Assembly: GCF_014207235.1 (NCBI RefSeq)
Contig: NZ_JACHDA010000005.1
Span: 186,001 to 250,000, forward strand
DNA: 64,000 nucleotides
Direction: 5' to 3'
Source: Sphingopyxis sp. JAI128
GTDB taxonomy: Bacteria > Pseudomonadota > Alphaproteobacteria > Sphingomonadales > Sphingomonadaceae
In this document: positions 38,272 to 45,864 of the stretch, piece after piece
Layout: every line of letters begins with the position of its first letter
Position numbering within the stretch: position 1 is the first letter of the stretch
Position numbers and translations under genes: made by a program
Notes under the pieces: generated by a model
The model's input: only the letters and a program-made list of their open reading frames with translations
Told to the model about the DNA's origin: nothing
Databases searched by the model: none

Positions 38272-39216
38272 TCAAAACTCCTCGCTGCGTTCCGACGGCG
38301 CTTCGAGGTCGACGACGACCGGCGGGTGAAGGCGCAGGCGATGGACGCGGCGTTCGTCGGCCTCGGTCACCTCGATGCGCCAGCCGCTCGGGTGGACGAG
38401 AATTTCGCCGACCTCGGGCACGTGGCCCGCCAGCACCGCGGCAAGGCCGCCAAGCGTATCGACATCTTCATCGATCTCCGCGAGCCGCGCATCGATCGCT
38501 TCGCCGACATCGTCTAGTTCGGCGCGCGCATCGGCGTCCCAGCAGCCGTCCGCGCCGGGCACAAACATCGCCGTCGGTTCGTCGTCATGCTCGTCCTCGA
38601 TTTCGCCGACGATTTCCTCGACCAGATCCTCGATGGTGAGCAGCCCCTCGGTGCCCGAATATTCGTCGATCACGATTGCAAGATGCGTCCGGTTCGCGCG
38701 CATTTCGGCGAGCAGATCGAGCGCGCCCATCGATTGCGGGACATAGAGCGGCTGGCGGATCAGGTCGATCAGCGGCGGCGGCGGTCGCCCCTCGGCCAGC
38801 ACGGCGAACACGTCCTTGACGTGGATCATCCCGACAACTTCATCCAGATTTTCGCGATAGACCGGCAAGCGGCTGTGCCCGGCTTCGGCGAACAACGCGA
38901 CCATCTCGGCGAAACTCGCGCTTTCGGGGATGGCGATGATATCGGCGCGCGGCACCGCGACATCGTCGACGGTCTGCTCGCCGAAGTGGAGCATGTTGCG
39001 CAGCATCTTGCGCTCGATCTGCGACAGATCGCCGACAATATTGCTACCGCGGCGCTCCTCGCCTTCCTCCTCCGCCTCGTCGATGACGTCTTCGATCTGT
39101 TCGCGCAGCGACGGTTCCTTGTCGCCTCCGAACAACAGGGTTTTCAGCCCGGACAAGAGTCCGGGTCTACTACTGTCCTCTTCCGATCGGCTCGAAGATC
39201 CCTGGTCGTCGGGCAT
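38272..39216 (-). CDS. corC: CorC/TlyC-type protein with paired CBS domains
   Basis: Encodes 314 residues. Two CBS domains (about residues 80-145 and 150-205) are followed by a CorC_HlyC transporter-associated domain (about 225-300, with GCWDADARAELDDVGEAID). The product has no N-terminal membrane domain, so it is the cytosolic YbeX/CorC type linked to magnesium/cobalt efflux and, in other bacteria, ribosome function. It lies 17 bases downstream of ybeY on the same strand, the usual partner. Confidence 0.92.
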   Translation of the reverse strand: MPDDQGSSSRSEEDSSRPGLLSGLKTLLFGGDKEPSLREQIEDVIDEAEEEGEERRGSNIVGDLSQIERKMLRNMLHFGEQTVDDVAVPRADIIAIPESASFAEMVALFAEAGHSRLPVYRENLDEVVGMIHVKDVFAVLAEGRPPPPLIDLIRQPLYVPQSMGALDLLAEMRANRTHLAIVIDEYSGTEGLLTIEDLVEEIVGEIEDEHDDEPTAMFVPGADGCWDADARAELDDVGEAIDARLAEIDEDVDTLGGLAAVLAGHVPEVGEILVHPSGWRIEVTEADERRVHRLRLHPPVVVDLEAPSERSEEF

Positions 39217-39233
39217 AGAAATCGCTTTTCCTG

Positions 39234-39740
39234 TTAATCCTCGTCCGCATATGGATTGGCGATGCCCAGCGATGCAAGCGCTTTCACCTCAAGAGCTTCC
39301 ATCGCGGCGGCCGAGGCGTCATCCATATGGTCGTAGCCGACAAGGTGCAGCGTGCCGTGGACGATCAGGTGCGTCGCATGATCCGCCAGTGAAACCCGTT
39401 TCTCCTCCGCTTCGCGCGCGCAGGTTTCACGCGCCAGCACGATGTCGCCGAGCAGTATTTCGCCGTCGTCGCTGTTCGACAGGCTTTCGAGCAGGTCGGG
39501 CTGGACCTGCGGAAAGGACAGCACGTTGGTCGGCCTGTCCTTGCCACGGAAATCGCGGTTAAGGTCGTGCACCTCGTCGTCGCTGGTCAGGCGGATCGCA
39601 ATCTCGACCAGCGGCGCAGCGTCGGCAAGGCGGGCGAAGGGCGTCAGCGCCAGCGCCGCCGCGGCCGCCTCGGCGGCCCGCGCTTCCCAGTCGAGCGCAT
39701 CAGGCCAAGGCTGCGCCTCATACGTTTCGACGCTCAGCAT
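39234..39740 (-). CDS. ybeY: Endoribonuclease YbeY (16S rRNA maturation)
   Basis: Single-strand endoribonuclease for 16S rRNA 3' processing and ribosome quality control. The start at 39740 (MLSVETYEAQPWPDALD) gives 168 residues; a start four codons earlier is possible. The zinc-binding H-x3-H-x5-H motif is seen as HGTLHLVGYDH. FRGKDRPTNVLSFP is the other family signature. Elsewhere ybeY directly follows phoH; here accessory genes intervene, so it must be transcribed from a promoter in the 39741-39957 interval or by read-through from the sigma factor gene. Confidence 0.96.
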   Translation of the reverse strand: MLSVETYEAQPWPDALDWEARAAEAAAAALALTPFARLADAAPLVEIAIRLTSDDEVHDLNRDFRGKDRPTNVLSFPQVQPDLLESLSNSDDGEILLGDIVLARETCAREAEEKRVSLADHATHLIVHGTLHLVGYDHMDDASAAAMEALEVKALASLGIANPYADED

Positions 39741-39957
39741 GGCAGATGACACAACAGGAAAATGGCGAAAAACTGCGTAACTTCACTCGGGAATCGCGGT
39801 TTTGAGTCGGAAGGCGCGATGATGCAGATCATGGGGGAGACGCTATAATGGCGGCGTGATGTAGGACAGCAAAAAATTGTTGTTCGTGGCCGCCGCTTTG
39901 GCTGGAGGTTGCCATTCCCAGCATTGACGGAGCCAATGGGCTGCAAGCCACCTCGGC

Positions 39958-40833
39958 TCAATGCATATGACGCAATTTGTCCGGGTTTCGCATCACATAG
40001 ATTCCGGTGACCTTGCCGTCCTCGATTTCGAGCGCGGTCGTCTGGAATTCGCCATCGGCTTCGCGCGTGACGAAACCCGGCAAGCCGTTGATCATGCCCG
40101 TGTGGACGAGCGTCGAGCCATATTTGCCGAACAGCACCGCGAGGCTGCGGTGCAGTTTCAACACGATATCTTGACCGAGGATCGGCCCCATCGCGGCGGG
40201 CCGCTTGCCGCCGCCGTCGGCCCACATGCCGACATCCGCGGCGAGCAACGCGCCGAGCGCGCCCATGTCGCCGCTGCGCGATGCCGCGAAAAAGGCGTTG
40301 GCGATTTCGAGGCCATGTTCCTTTTCGAGCTTGTAGCGCGGCCGCGCCTCGCGAACATGGGTCCGGGCGCGGGCCGCGAGTTGGCGCGTCGCGGCTGGAT
40401 CGCGGTCGATCGTCCGGGCGACCTCGTCGAACTCGACGCCGAACACGTCGTGTAAGAGGAACGCGGCGCGTTCGAGCGGCGAGAGCCGTTCGAGCGCGAG
40501 CATCAGCGGCAGCGTGACATCATCCTCTTCCTCCTCCTCGACCAGCGGGTCGGGAAGCCAGGGACCGACATAGGTCTCGCGCTGGTGGCGCGCCGATTTG
40601 AGCTGGTCGAGGCAGAGCCGTGTGACGGTGCGGCGAAGGAAGGCGGCGGGTTCGCGCACCGCCCCGCGGTCGGTGCCGAGCCAGCGGATAAAGGCATCCT
40701 GCACCACATCCTCGGCATCGGCGACCGAACCGAGCATGCGATAGGCGACCCGGGTGAGCAACGGGCGCAGCGGGTCGAAACTGACCGCCGCGTCCGCCGC
40801 ATCATGGCCGCTGCGGATGCCTTCCGGCGTCAT
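39958..40833 (-). CDS. ECF41-family RNA polymerase sigma factor with SnoaL-like C-terminal extension
   Basis: Encodes 291 residues. Sigma region 2 (LRPLLTRVAYRMLGSVADAE, DVVQDAFIRW) and region 4 (LERLSPLERAAFLLHDVFG) are followed by a SnoaL/NTF2-like domain of about 100 residues. Two ECF41 hallmarks are present: a DGGGK motif in the linker and NPDKL close to the C-terminus. In ECF41 factors the extension, rather than a separate anti-sigma factor, controls activity. The ATG overlaps the stop of the upstream carboxymuconolactone decarboxylase gene (TGATG), and that gene carries an ECF41-type promoter. What it senses is unknown. Confidence 0.92.
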   Translation of the reverse strand: MTPEGIRSGHDAADAAVSFDPLRPLLTRVAYRMLGSVADAEDVVQDAFIRWLGTDRGAVREPAAFLRRTVTRLCLDQLKSARHQRETYVGPWLPDPLVEEEEEDDVTLPLMLALERLSPLERAAFLLHDVFGVEFDEVARTIDRDPAATRQLAARARTHVREARPRYKLEKEHGLEIANAFFAASRSGDMGALGALLAADVGMWADGGGKRPAAMGPILGQDIVLKLHRSLAVLFGKYGSTLVHTGMINGLPGFVTREADGEFQTTALEIEDGKVTGIYVMRNPDKLRHMH

Positions 40834-41291
40834 CAGGCGACTTTCACCACGGCGCCGTTTTCGTACCAGAGGTCGAAACCGACCGCGATACGGTTCCAGC
40901 CATTGATGACGTTGATCATCACGGTCAGGTTCACCTGTTCCTCCGGGGTGAAATGCGCTTCGAGCGCTTCCTTCGCCGCCTTCTGTGTGTGCCCTTGGGA
41001 CAGGGTCGTCAAGGCGTCGGTCCAGGCAAGCGCCGCCCGCTCGCGGTCGGTATAGACCGGCGCTTCGCGCCAGCCGGCGAGGAGGTAGATGCGCTGCTCG
41101 GTCTCACCGTGCGCGCGGGCGTCGATGCTGTGCATGTTGATGCAATTGGCGCAGCCGTTGAGCATCGACGAGCGGATCTTCACCAGTTCGACGAGCGTCT
41201 TGTCGAGGCTCTTTTCGGCGGCCATGCTGGCGGCCAGCCACTGCTTCATCAGCGTCGGGGCGGCGGCGAAGGGGTCGGTTACCTGGGTCAT
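40833..41291 (-). CDS. Carboxymuconolactone decarboxylase/AhpD-family protein (ECF41 partner)
   Basis: Encodes 152 residues from the ATG at 41291, with AAAGGAGATATGAT upstream. The C-x-x-C plus His motif of AhpD-like proteins is seen in SSMLNGCANCINMHSIDARA. Such proteins are thiol-dependent peroxidases, disulfide relays or decarboxylases; the reaction here is not shown. Carboxymuconolactone decarboxylases are one of the three gene types (COE) found beside ECF41 sigma factors, and this pair fits: shared operon, TGATG coupling, and an ECF41 promoter 53 bases upstream of the start. Confidence 0.92.
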   Translation of the reverse strand: MTQVTDPFAAAPTLMKQWLAASMAAEKSLDKTLVELVKIRSSMLNGCANCINMHSIDARAHGETEQRIYLLAGWREAPVYTDRERAALAWTDALTTLSQGHTQKAAKEALEAHFTPEEQVNLTVMINVINGWNRIAVGFDLWYENGAVVKVA

Positions 41292-41323
41292 ATCATATCT
41301 CCTTTGTCGGACTATGCAGACTT

Positions 41324-41350
41324 GACGAGCGACGCGCCGCGGCTGTGACA
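41324..41350 (-). promoter_or_regulatory. ECF41-type promoter (autoregulation of the sigma/CMD operon)
   Basis: On the minus strand, TGTCACA (41344-41350), a 16-base spacer, then CGTC (41324-41327). These are the conserved -35 and -10 elements described for ECF41 sigma factors. The start of transcription would be near 41316, about 25 bases before the decarboxylase ATG, which also has a good ribosome-binding site. Confidence 0.78.
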
Positions 41351-41422
41351 TGGCGCGCAGATTTTTTCGTCGCGGACATCCTGCCGTATCGGTGGGGGCG
41401 AGGATCAATCCCTCATTGGTAT

Positions 41423-41602
41423 AGGGGGGCGGGCCTGTTGTTCCTCGCGCACGGGGTGCCAAAATTCTTTGGCTTCCCGGTTGCCTCCCCCATGCCGCTC
41501 AAGCCGATGCTGCCGGGCGCGGGCACGATCGCGCTCTATTGCTTCCTGTTCCTCTTCATCGCGACGCGCGGCGCCGGGATCTGGAGTGTCGATGGCGCCA
41601 AA
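41423..41602 (+). pseudogene. DoxX-family remnant with internal deletion
   Basis: The plus-strand frame reads RGAGLLFLAHGVPKFFGFP, the N-terminal signature of DoxX-like membrane proteins, and then, about a dozen residues later, GTIALYCFLFLFIATRGAG and IWSVDGAK, the C-terminal helix of the same family. The two middle helices are missing and no start signal is convincing. It lies between the ECF41 operon promoter and the OhrR-like gene. DoxX proteins are often found with redox-related genes, so it was probably once part of this locus. Confidence 0.65.
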
Positions 41603-41642
41603 AATGATACGGCGCGGTCGCGCACCGCACGCGGCTCCCAGT

Positions 41643-41657
41643 TGCGATTTAATCGCA
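41643..41657 (+). promoter_or_regulatory. OhrR-type operator palindrome
   Basis: TGCGATT and AATCGCA form a perfect inverted repeat around one central base. It overlaps the -35 region of a promoter whose -10 is TATAAT at 41667-41672, upstream of the OhrR-like gene. OhrR boxes of other bacteria share the -ATT/AAT- centre, so autorepression is likely. Confidence 0.65.
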
Positions 41658-41694
41658 TACGACATATATAATGTCCTCCTTCTAGGAGACGACC

Positions 41695-42153
41695 ATGCCC
41701 CCTGCTGCTCCGGCGCCCGCCAAATCACGGCCGCTGTCCAATTTTCTGTGCTTTGCCGTCTATTCGGCCAATCTGGCCTTTGGCCGTGCCTATAAACCGA
41801 TCCTCGACGAGCTCGGCCTGACCTATACGCAATATATCGCCCTCGTCGCGCTGGCCGAGCAGGACGAACAGACGGTCGGCGAGCTCGGCGAGCGGCTGTT
41901 CCTCGAATCGAACACGCTGACCCCGATCCTGAAGAAGCTGGAATCGCTGGGCTTCGTCACCCGCCGCCGCGACCCGGCCGACGAGCGGATGGTCCGTGTC
42001 AGCCTGCTTCCCGCCGGACAGGCCTTGCTCGACAAGGATCCGGGCGCGATCCTGTTCGAGGCGACCGGCCTGGGCGAAGATGTCCTCCCGATGCAGCAGA
42101 CCATCGCCGAACTGCGCGATAACCTGCTGCGCCACAGCCGCGGCAAGGGCTGA
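41695..42153 (+). CDS. OhrR-like MarR-family transcriptional regulator
   Basis: Encodes 152 residues. The N-terminus FLCFAVYSANLAFGRAYKPI carries Cys19 in the position of the peroxide-sensing cysteine of OhrR, followed by LDELGLTYTQYIALVALAEQ and the winged helix (NTLTPILKKLESLGFVTRRR). OhrR proteins repress until the cysteine is oxidised by organic hydroperoxide. No ohr peroxidase gene is adjacent, so this is an orphan regulator; the nearby redox genes (AhpD-like gene, DoxX remnant) could be targets. GGAG before the ATG and a palindrome at the -35 region support the start and autoregulation. Confidence 0.85.
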   Translation: MPPAAPAPAKSRPLSNFLCFAVYSANLAFGRAYKPILDELGLTYTQYIALVALAEQDEQTVGELGERLFLESNTLTPILKKLESLGFVTRRRDPADERMVRVSLLPAGQALLDKDPGAILFEATGLGEDVLPMQQTIAELRDNLLRHSRGKG

Positions 42154-42205
42154 CGGCCGGCACAATAGCGGGGCGACCCTTGCGGACCGCCCCCGCCCGC
42201 GAGCT

Positions 42206-43201
42206 TCACATGGTGAAAAGTCGTCCCAGCGTGCGCGTGTTCGTCTCGATCAGCTTCCTTGCCTCGGCGATCGCCTTCGCGGTGGTCAGCTTCTTTTCCT
42301 GAACCTCGTCCGCCATTTCGAGCAGGCGGCCGCTGATGACGGTGCCGGTGTCGGCCTTTTCGTCGATCGCGATGCCGCCCTTGGCCTGCGCCACGCGGTC
42401 CCATTCGGCGCGCACCGCGGCCCAATATTCCTTGGTCGCGGTCCAATAATCGTCGGCGGCCTTCACGTCATATTGGTCGTATTCGATATAGGTGTTGAGG
42501 ACATATTCCTGGACGATCGGCACCAGCTTGCCGTCCTTCGCCCCCATCTTGATATTGTCCTGCCAATGGATCCAGCCGTCGGGGCTGGGCTGGTGGCGGT
42601 TGATCGAGAGATAGCGGTCGTAGACCGGGCCCCGCACCGCATCGCGGCGCGCAAGCGGGCGCCACGTCCAGCTTGAGCGCCAGCGGCGGATGCCACCCTG
42701 TGTTTCGAACTGACCCCAGCCGGCGTAACGCGGGCTGTCGTCCACCTGATAGACCGTCTGCGACCAGCGGCCGGTGCGCATCCGTTCGGGGACGTCTTCC
42801 CACGCCCAGATGTTGCGATCCGAATAGGCGAGGATCTTCGCGGGCTCATATTCCCAATCCTGCCGCCAATGTTTGATCACGAAGCTCTTGTCGTCGTCGC
42901 CGGTGATGACGAGCATGTGCTGGAGCACGATCTTGCGCCCCGTATCCTCGATCACGCGCACGACTTCGTTGCCGCCCGAGCGCTTGGGTTCGAGCACTTC
43001 ATAATCGGGGTCCCAGCGCGTCGATTCCTGCATGTTGAAGCTGACGCGGTAATTGCCCGCCATCGCGAGGATGTCGGCGCGGTCCTGTTCGAAATTGGCG
43101 GCGGCGGTTTCCGCCGCAATCGGCGGATGCGCCGAGCCGGCGACGGGCAGCGCGGCGGTGGACATGATCAGCGCGGCGGCGATCTGACGATAATTTTTCA
43201 T
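42206..43201 (-). CDS. DUF6607 family secreted protein beside haem receptor
   Basis: Encodes 331 residues from the ATG at 43201, with AAAAGGACTG upstream. The N-terminus MKNYRQIAAALIMSTAALPV (to AGSAHPPIA) is a signal peptide, so the product is periplasmic or outer-membrane-associated. It is rich in Trp, Arg and Asp (for example IKHWRQDWEYEP and GWIHWQDNIKMGAKDG). Proteins of this family are typically encoded next to haem or iron TonB receptors; their function is unproven. It follows the TonB receptor gene by 20 bases, so both share the Fur-boxed promoter. It converges with the OhrR-like gene. Confidence 0.8.
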   Translation of the reverse strand: MKNYRQIAAALIMSTAALPVAGSAHPPIAAETAAANFEQDRADILAMAGNYRVSFNMQESTRWDPDYEVLEPKRSGGNEVVRVIEDTGRKIVLQHMLVITGDDDKSFVIKHWRQDWEYEPAKILAYSDRNIWAWEDVPERMRTGRWSQTVYQVDDSPRYAGWGQFETQGGIRRWRSSWTWRPLARRDAVRGPVYDRYLSINRHQPSPDGWIHWQDNIKMGAKDGKLVPIVQEYVLNTYIEYDQYDVKAADDYWTATKEYWAAVRAEWDRVAQAKGGIAIDEKADTGTVISGRLLEMADEVQEKKLTTAKAIAEARKLIETNTRTLGRLFTM

Positions 43202-43221
43202 CGGTGCAGTCCTTTTCTTCT

Positions 43222-45435
43222 TTAGAAGCGGAAGCTCAGCGAGGCGCTCGCATTGCGGCCCGGCTGGGTATAGGCGTCGGTGACGGTCGAGGTGGACGCG
43301 AGCCCGCGCACATCGCTCCACCAGGCATATTTTTCGTCGAGGATGTTGAAGACGCCGGCGCGCAGCGTCAGCCCTTCAACAATTCGCACGAACGCAGTCG
43401 CATCGAGGATGGTGAAACCTTCGGGGCGGAAGCATTCGGGCGTGCAAAGCCCTGTCGTCCGCGATGCTTCCTTGCGCGCGCTGTGGGTCATGATCAGCTG
43501 ACCGCCGAACCGGCCCGCGGGTTCGCGATAGCCGACGCCCGCGACGAGTTTGAGCGGGTCGATCGTCGACAGTGGCACGCGCGTGCCATCGGGTAAAATC
43601 TCGTTGCCCTTCGCATAGGATAGGGCGAGCGTCGCATACAGGCCGGACGACGCTCGCCCCTCGAACCGCGCTTCGGCGCCTTTGACACGAGCGCGGTCGA
43701 GATTCACGAATTGATAGACGGCGGGATCGGCGGGCGTGAAGCTGCCGCTCACCACTTCCTGGCTGATGAAATCCTTGTAGCGCGCAGAAAAGGCGGTGAC
43801 GTCGAGGCTGACATGGTCGCTGGAGAAACGGATGCCGCCCTCGAAGCTTTCGCTGCGTTCGGGGTCGAGATCGGGGTTCGGCGCCGAGGTGTAGCCGAAT
43901 GCGAGATTTTCGAAGAACTGGTTGACCTGCCCCGGTTCGGGCGCCTTGAAGCCGGTCGCATAGTTGGCGAACAGCCGCACCGCGTCGCCGATCTTCCACA
44001 CCGCGCCGAACTTGGGCGAGAGGCGCGAGCCGTCCTGCCCCGCACCGCTGAAGGCGGGCAGCAGCGGATCGTCGTCGGGCGAGAGGTCGTACCAGTCGAA
44101 GCGCAGCGCCGGATAGAGGAGCAGCGCCCCGTCGGCGATGCCGATCTCGTCGCCCGCGAACAGGCCGGCACGGGTGAAGTCGGTGCTTGGAAAGGCGCGC
44201 GTCGGAAACACCTCGCCGAAAGGCGGAACAGTGCCGTCGCGCAGGCCCCGCTGGCGCGTCTTGCTGATGTCGCCGCCAAAGACGAGGCGATGCGCGATCG
44301 CCCCGGTCGCTAAATCGGCGCGCGCGTCGGCGGCGGCTCCGATCACGCGGTTTTCGAAGGTGTTGAGCCGTGTGCGGTCGGCCGCAGACGTGCGGTCTTC
44401 CTCGGTATATTGATCATCCTCGCCGTCCTGCCAGTAGAGCGCGACGCGCGCGAAATCGATCGCCCCCTCGCCTTCCCAGCTCCAGTCGAACGAGACGCGC
44501 TTGCGTTTCCCGCTGTCCCAGCCTTCGAGCCGTTCGACCGATGCGCTGAGGCCCGTCAGCCCGTTGGTGTAGAGGTGGGTGTCCAAATATTCGCCCGTCA
44601 GGCGCAGCTTGTGGCCGCTCGCGGGATCATAGACGATGCGCGCGAGCGCGGCGTTCGAGCGGCCGTCCTGCGGATTGGGCTCGGTGCGCGCCGCGCCGGT
44701 CCCGCCGACGTCGCCCTTGTTGTCGAGTTCCTGCCAGTCGCGGCGGGTATAGGCGGCCATCAGCGACCAGTCGCCGCTGCGCCCCGCGAGGATCGCGGTT
44801 TCGCTATACTCCTCGTCGGCACTACTGTAGCCGGCGCGGAGGAGACCGCCGACCGTCCTGCCGGCCTCGATGAAATCGACCGGATCGGCGGTGATGAAGC
44901 TGACCGCACCCGCGAGCCCGTCGCTCCCGTAAAGCGCCGACGAAGGGCCGCGCAGGATCTCCACCGACTTGATGAGGCCGAGGTCGACATAATCGCCGCG
45001 CCCCGCCGCCTGCGCGCCGAAGCTGAAGCCGTCGGGAACGCGCACGCCGTCGACCTGGATCAGCACGCGATTGCCGCCGATGCCGCGGATATTGAAACCC
45101 TCGTTCCCCGCGCGGCCGGTCGAACCCAATGCGGCGCCGAACCGCGCGGGCTGGCGCTGGACGCTGACGCCGGGTTCGAAACGGACGAGGTCGCGGATGT
45201 CGGTGACCAGTTCGTCGGCGATCTGCTCGTCGCTCTTTACGGTGACCGTGACCGGGATATCCTCAGCCCGTGCCGCGGTGCGCGTTGCGGTAACGACGAT
45301 CTGGTTCTTGCGCGCGAGCCAGTATGCGCCGTCGTCGTCCTGCGCCATCGCGGGCTGCGCGGTCGCGGCGAGCGCGACGCCCAGCGCGCTGCCAACGGCG
45401 AGGCGGGACAGGAACGGCGAACTGTAACTGGTCAA
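43222..45435 (-). CDS. TonB-dependent receptor, haemoglobin/transferrin/lactoferrin (haem) type
   Basis: Imports haem or iron from host or environmental proteins. The product is 737 residues. The start is TTG at 45435, preceded by AAGGGGAAG. Signal peptide: LAVGSALGVALAATAQPAMA. The TonB box IVVTATRTAARAEDIPVTVT leads into the plug (NIRGIGGNRVLIQVDGVRVP, VEILRGPSSALYGSDGLAGA). The barrel ends in Phe (ASASLSFRF). The GGNRVLIQVDGVR pattern is shared with TIGR01786-type receptors. Two Fur-box-like palindromes upstream and a DUF6607 gene downstream support iron-regulated haem uptake. Confidence 0.9.
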   Translation of the reverse strand: MTSYSSPFLSRLAVGSALGVALAATAQPAMAQDDDGAYWLARKNQIVVTATRTAARAEDIPVTVTVKSDEQIADELVTDIRDLVRFEPGVSVQRQPARFGAALGSTGRAGNEGFNIRGIGGNRVLIQVDGVRVPDGFSFGAQAAGRGDYVDLGLIKSVEILRGPSSALYGSDGLAGAVSFITADPVDFIEAGRTVGGLLRAGYSSADEEYSETAILAGRSGDWSLMAAYTRRDWQELDNKGDVGGTGAARTEPNPQDGRSNAALARIVYDPASGHKLRLTGEYLDTHLYTNGLTGLSASVERLEGWDSGKRKRVSFDWSWEGEGAIDFARVALYWQDGEDDQYTEEDRTSAADRTRLNTFENRVIGAAADARADLATGAIAHRLVFGGDISKTRQRGLRDGTVPPFGEVFPTRAFPSTDFTRAGLFAGDEIGIADGALLLYPALRFDWYDLSPDDDPLLPAFSGAGQDGSRLSPKFGAVWKIGDAVRLFANYATGFKAPEPGQVNQFFENLAFGYTSAPNPDLDPERSESFEGGIRFSSDHVSLDVTAFSARYKDFISQEVVSGSFTPADPAVYQFVNLDRARVKGAEARFEGRASSGLYATLALSYAKGNEILPDGTRVPLSTIDPLKLVAGVGYREPAGRFGGQLIMTHSARKEASRTTGLCTPECFRPEGFTILDATAFVRIVEGLTLRAGVFNILDEKYAWWSDVRGLASTSTVTDAYTQPGRNASASLSFRF

Positions 45436-45456
45436 ATTTCTTCCCCTTATTAATTG

Positions 45457-45473
45457 CTATTGATTCGCAATAG
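45457..45473 (-). promoter_or_regulatory. Fur-box-like palindrome 1 of the haem receptor operon
   Basis: CTATTG and CAATAG arms around ATTCG, 22 bases upstream of the receptor start codon. AT-rich compared with the surroundings. Confidence 0.55.
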
Positions 45474-45513
45474 TGCGTCTCTAGGCAAGCGAGGGGCGAA
45501 GGTCAAGAATTGT

Positions 45514-45532
45514 GCTATTGAGAATCATTCGC
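45514..45532 (-). promoter_or_regulatory. Fur-box-like site 2 of the haem receptor operon
   Basis: GCTATTGAGAATCATTCGC resembles the alphaproteobacterial Fur box (repeated NATWAT-like units). It shares GCTATTG and the ATTCGC end with site 1, 40 bases away, suggesting two bound dimers. Its regulator gene fur lies at 49117-49542. Confidence 0.5.
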
Positions 45533-45864
45533 CTTTAATGCGGCATGCGTCAGCGGGAAGCCCCCCTCCGCCCCGCTCGCCGCCGAGCGCATCTTCCCCT
45601 CGGGCAGAGGGGCGGCACCGAATATTCATGGGCTTTCCGCACCGGTTCGACGCGCTTTCGCCGCCGGTCGAGGATCATGCCGCGCAGTCGCCGCGGTGAT
45701 CGAACAGATAGCGCGGGGCGAGGCCGATGCGCGCGCCTGTCGGACGGCGCCGCCGCGCGGGGCCAAGCGGATCGACCGGAACTACGGGCTGGTGCGCAAG
45801 AGGACGCGCGAGGCCGGCCCGGCCCCAACGGATCGTCGACCGTGACGTTCAGAAAGGTTGGGAG
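45533..45864. other. Intergenic region between the haem receptor operon and phoH
   Basis: About 330 bases. The sequence has coding-like G+C and a 51-codon plus-strand frame (45696-45848, VIEQIARGEADARA), but it has no start signal, no clear homology and runs antisense to nothing informative. It may be debris at the right junction of the accessory insertion. I see no gene. Confidence 0.5.

Noticed and set aside
39850..39925. A short run ending KKLLFVAAALAGGCHSQH, which resembles a lipoprotein signal
   Set aside because: Only about 18 codons with a stop just upstream; too short and no credible ATG or ribosome-binding site, although it may be the fossil of an entericidin-like gene.
44410..45453. 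Long plus-strand frame opposite the haem receptor
   Set aside because: Same shadow effect from a high-G+C gene; no homology-like motifs and no start signals.
45696..45848. 51-codon frame VIEQIARGEADARAC in the phoH-side junction
   Set aside because: No start signal, no family recognised and no termination or promoter context.
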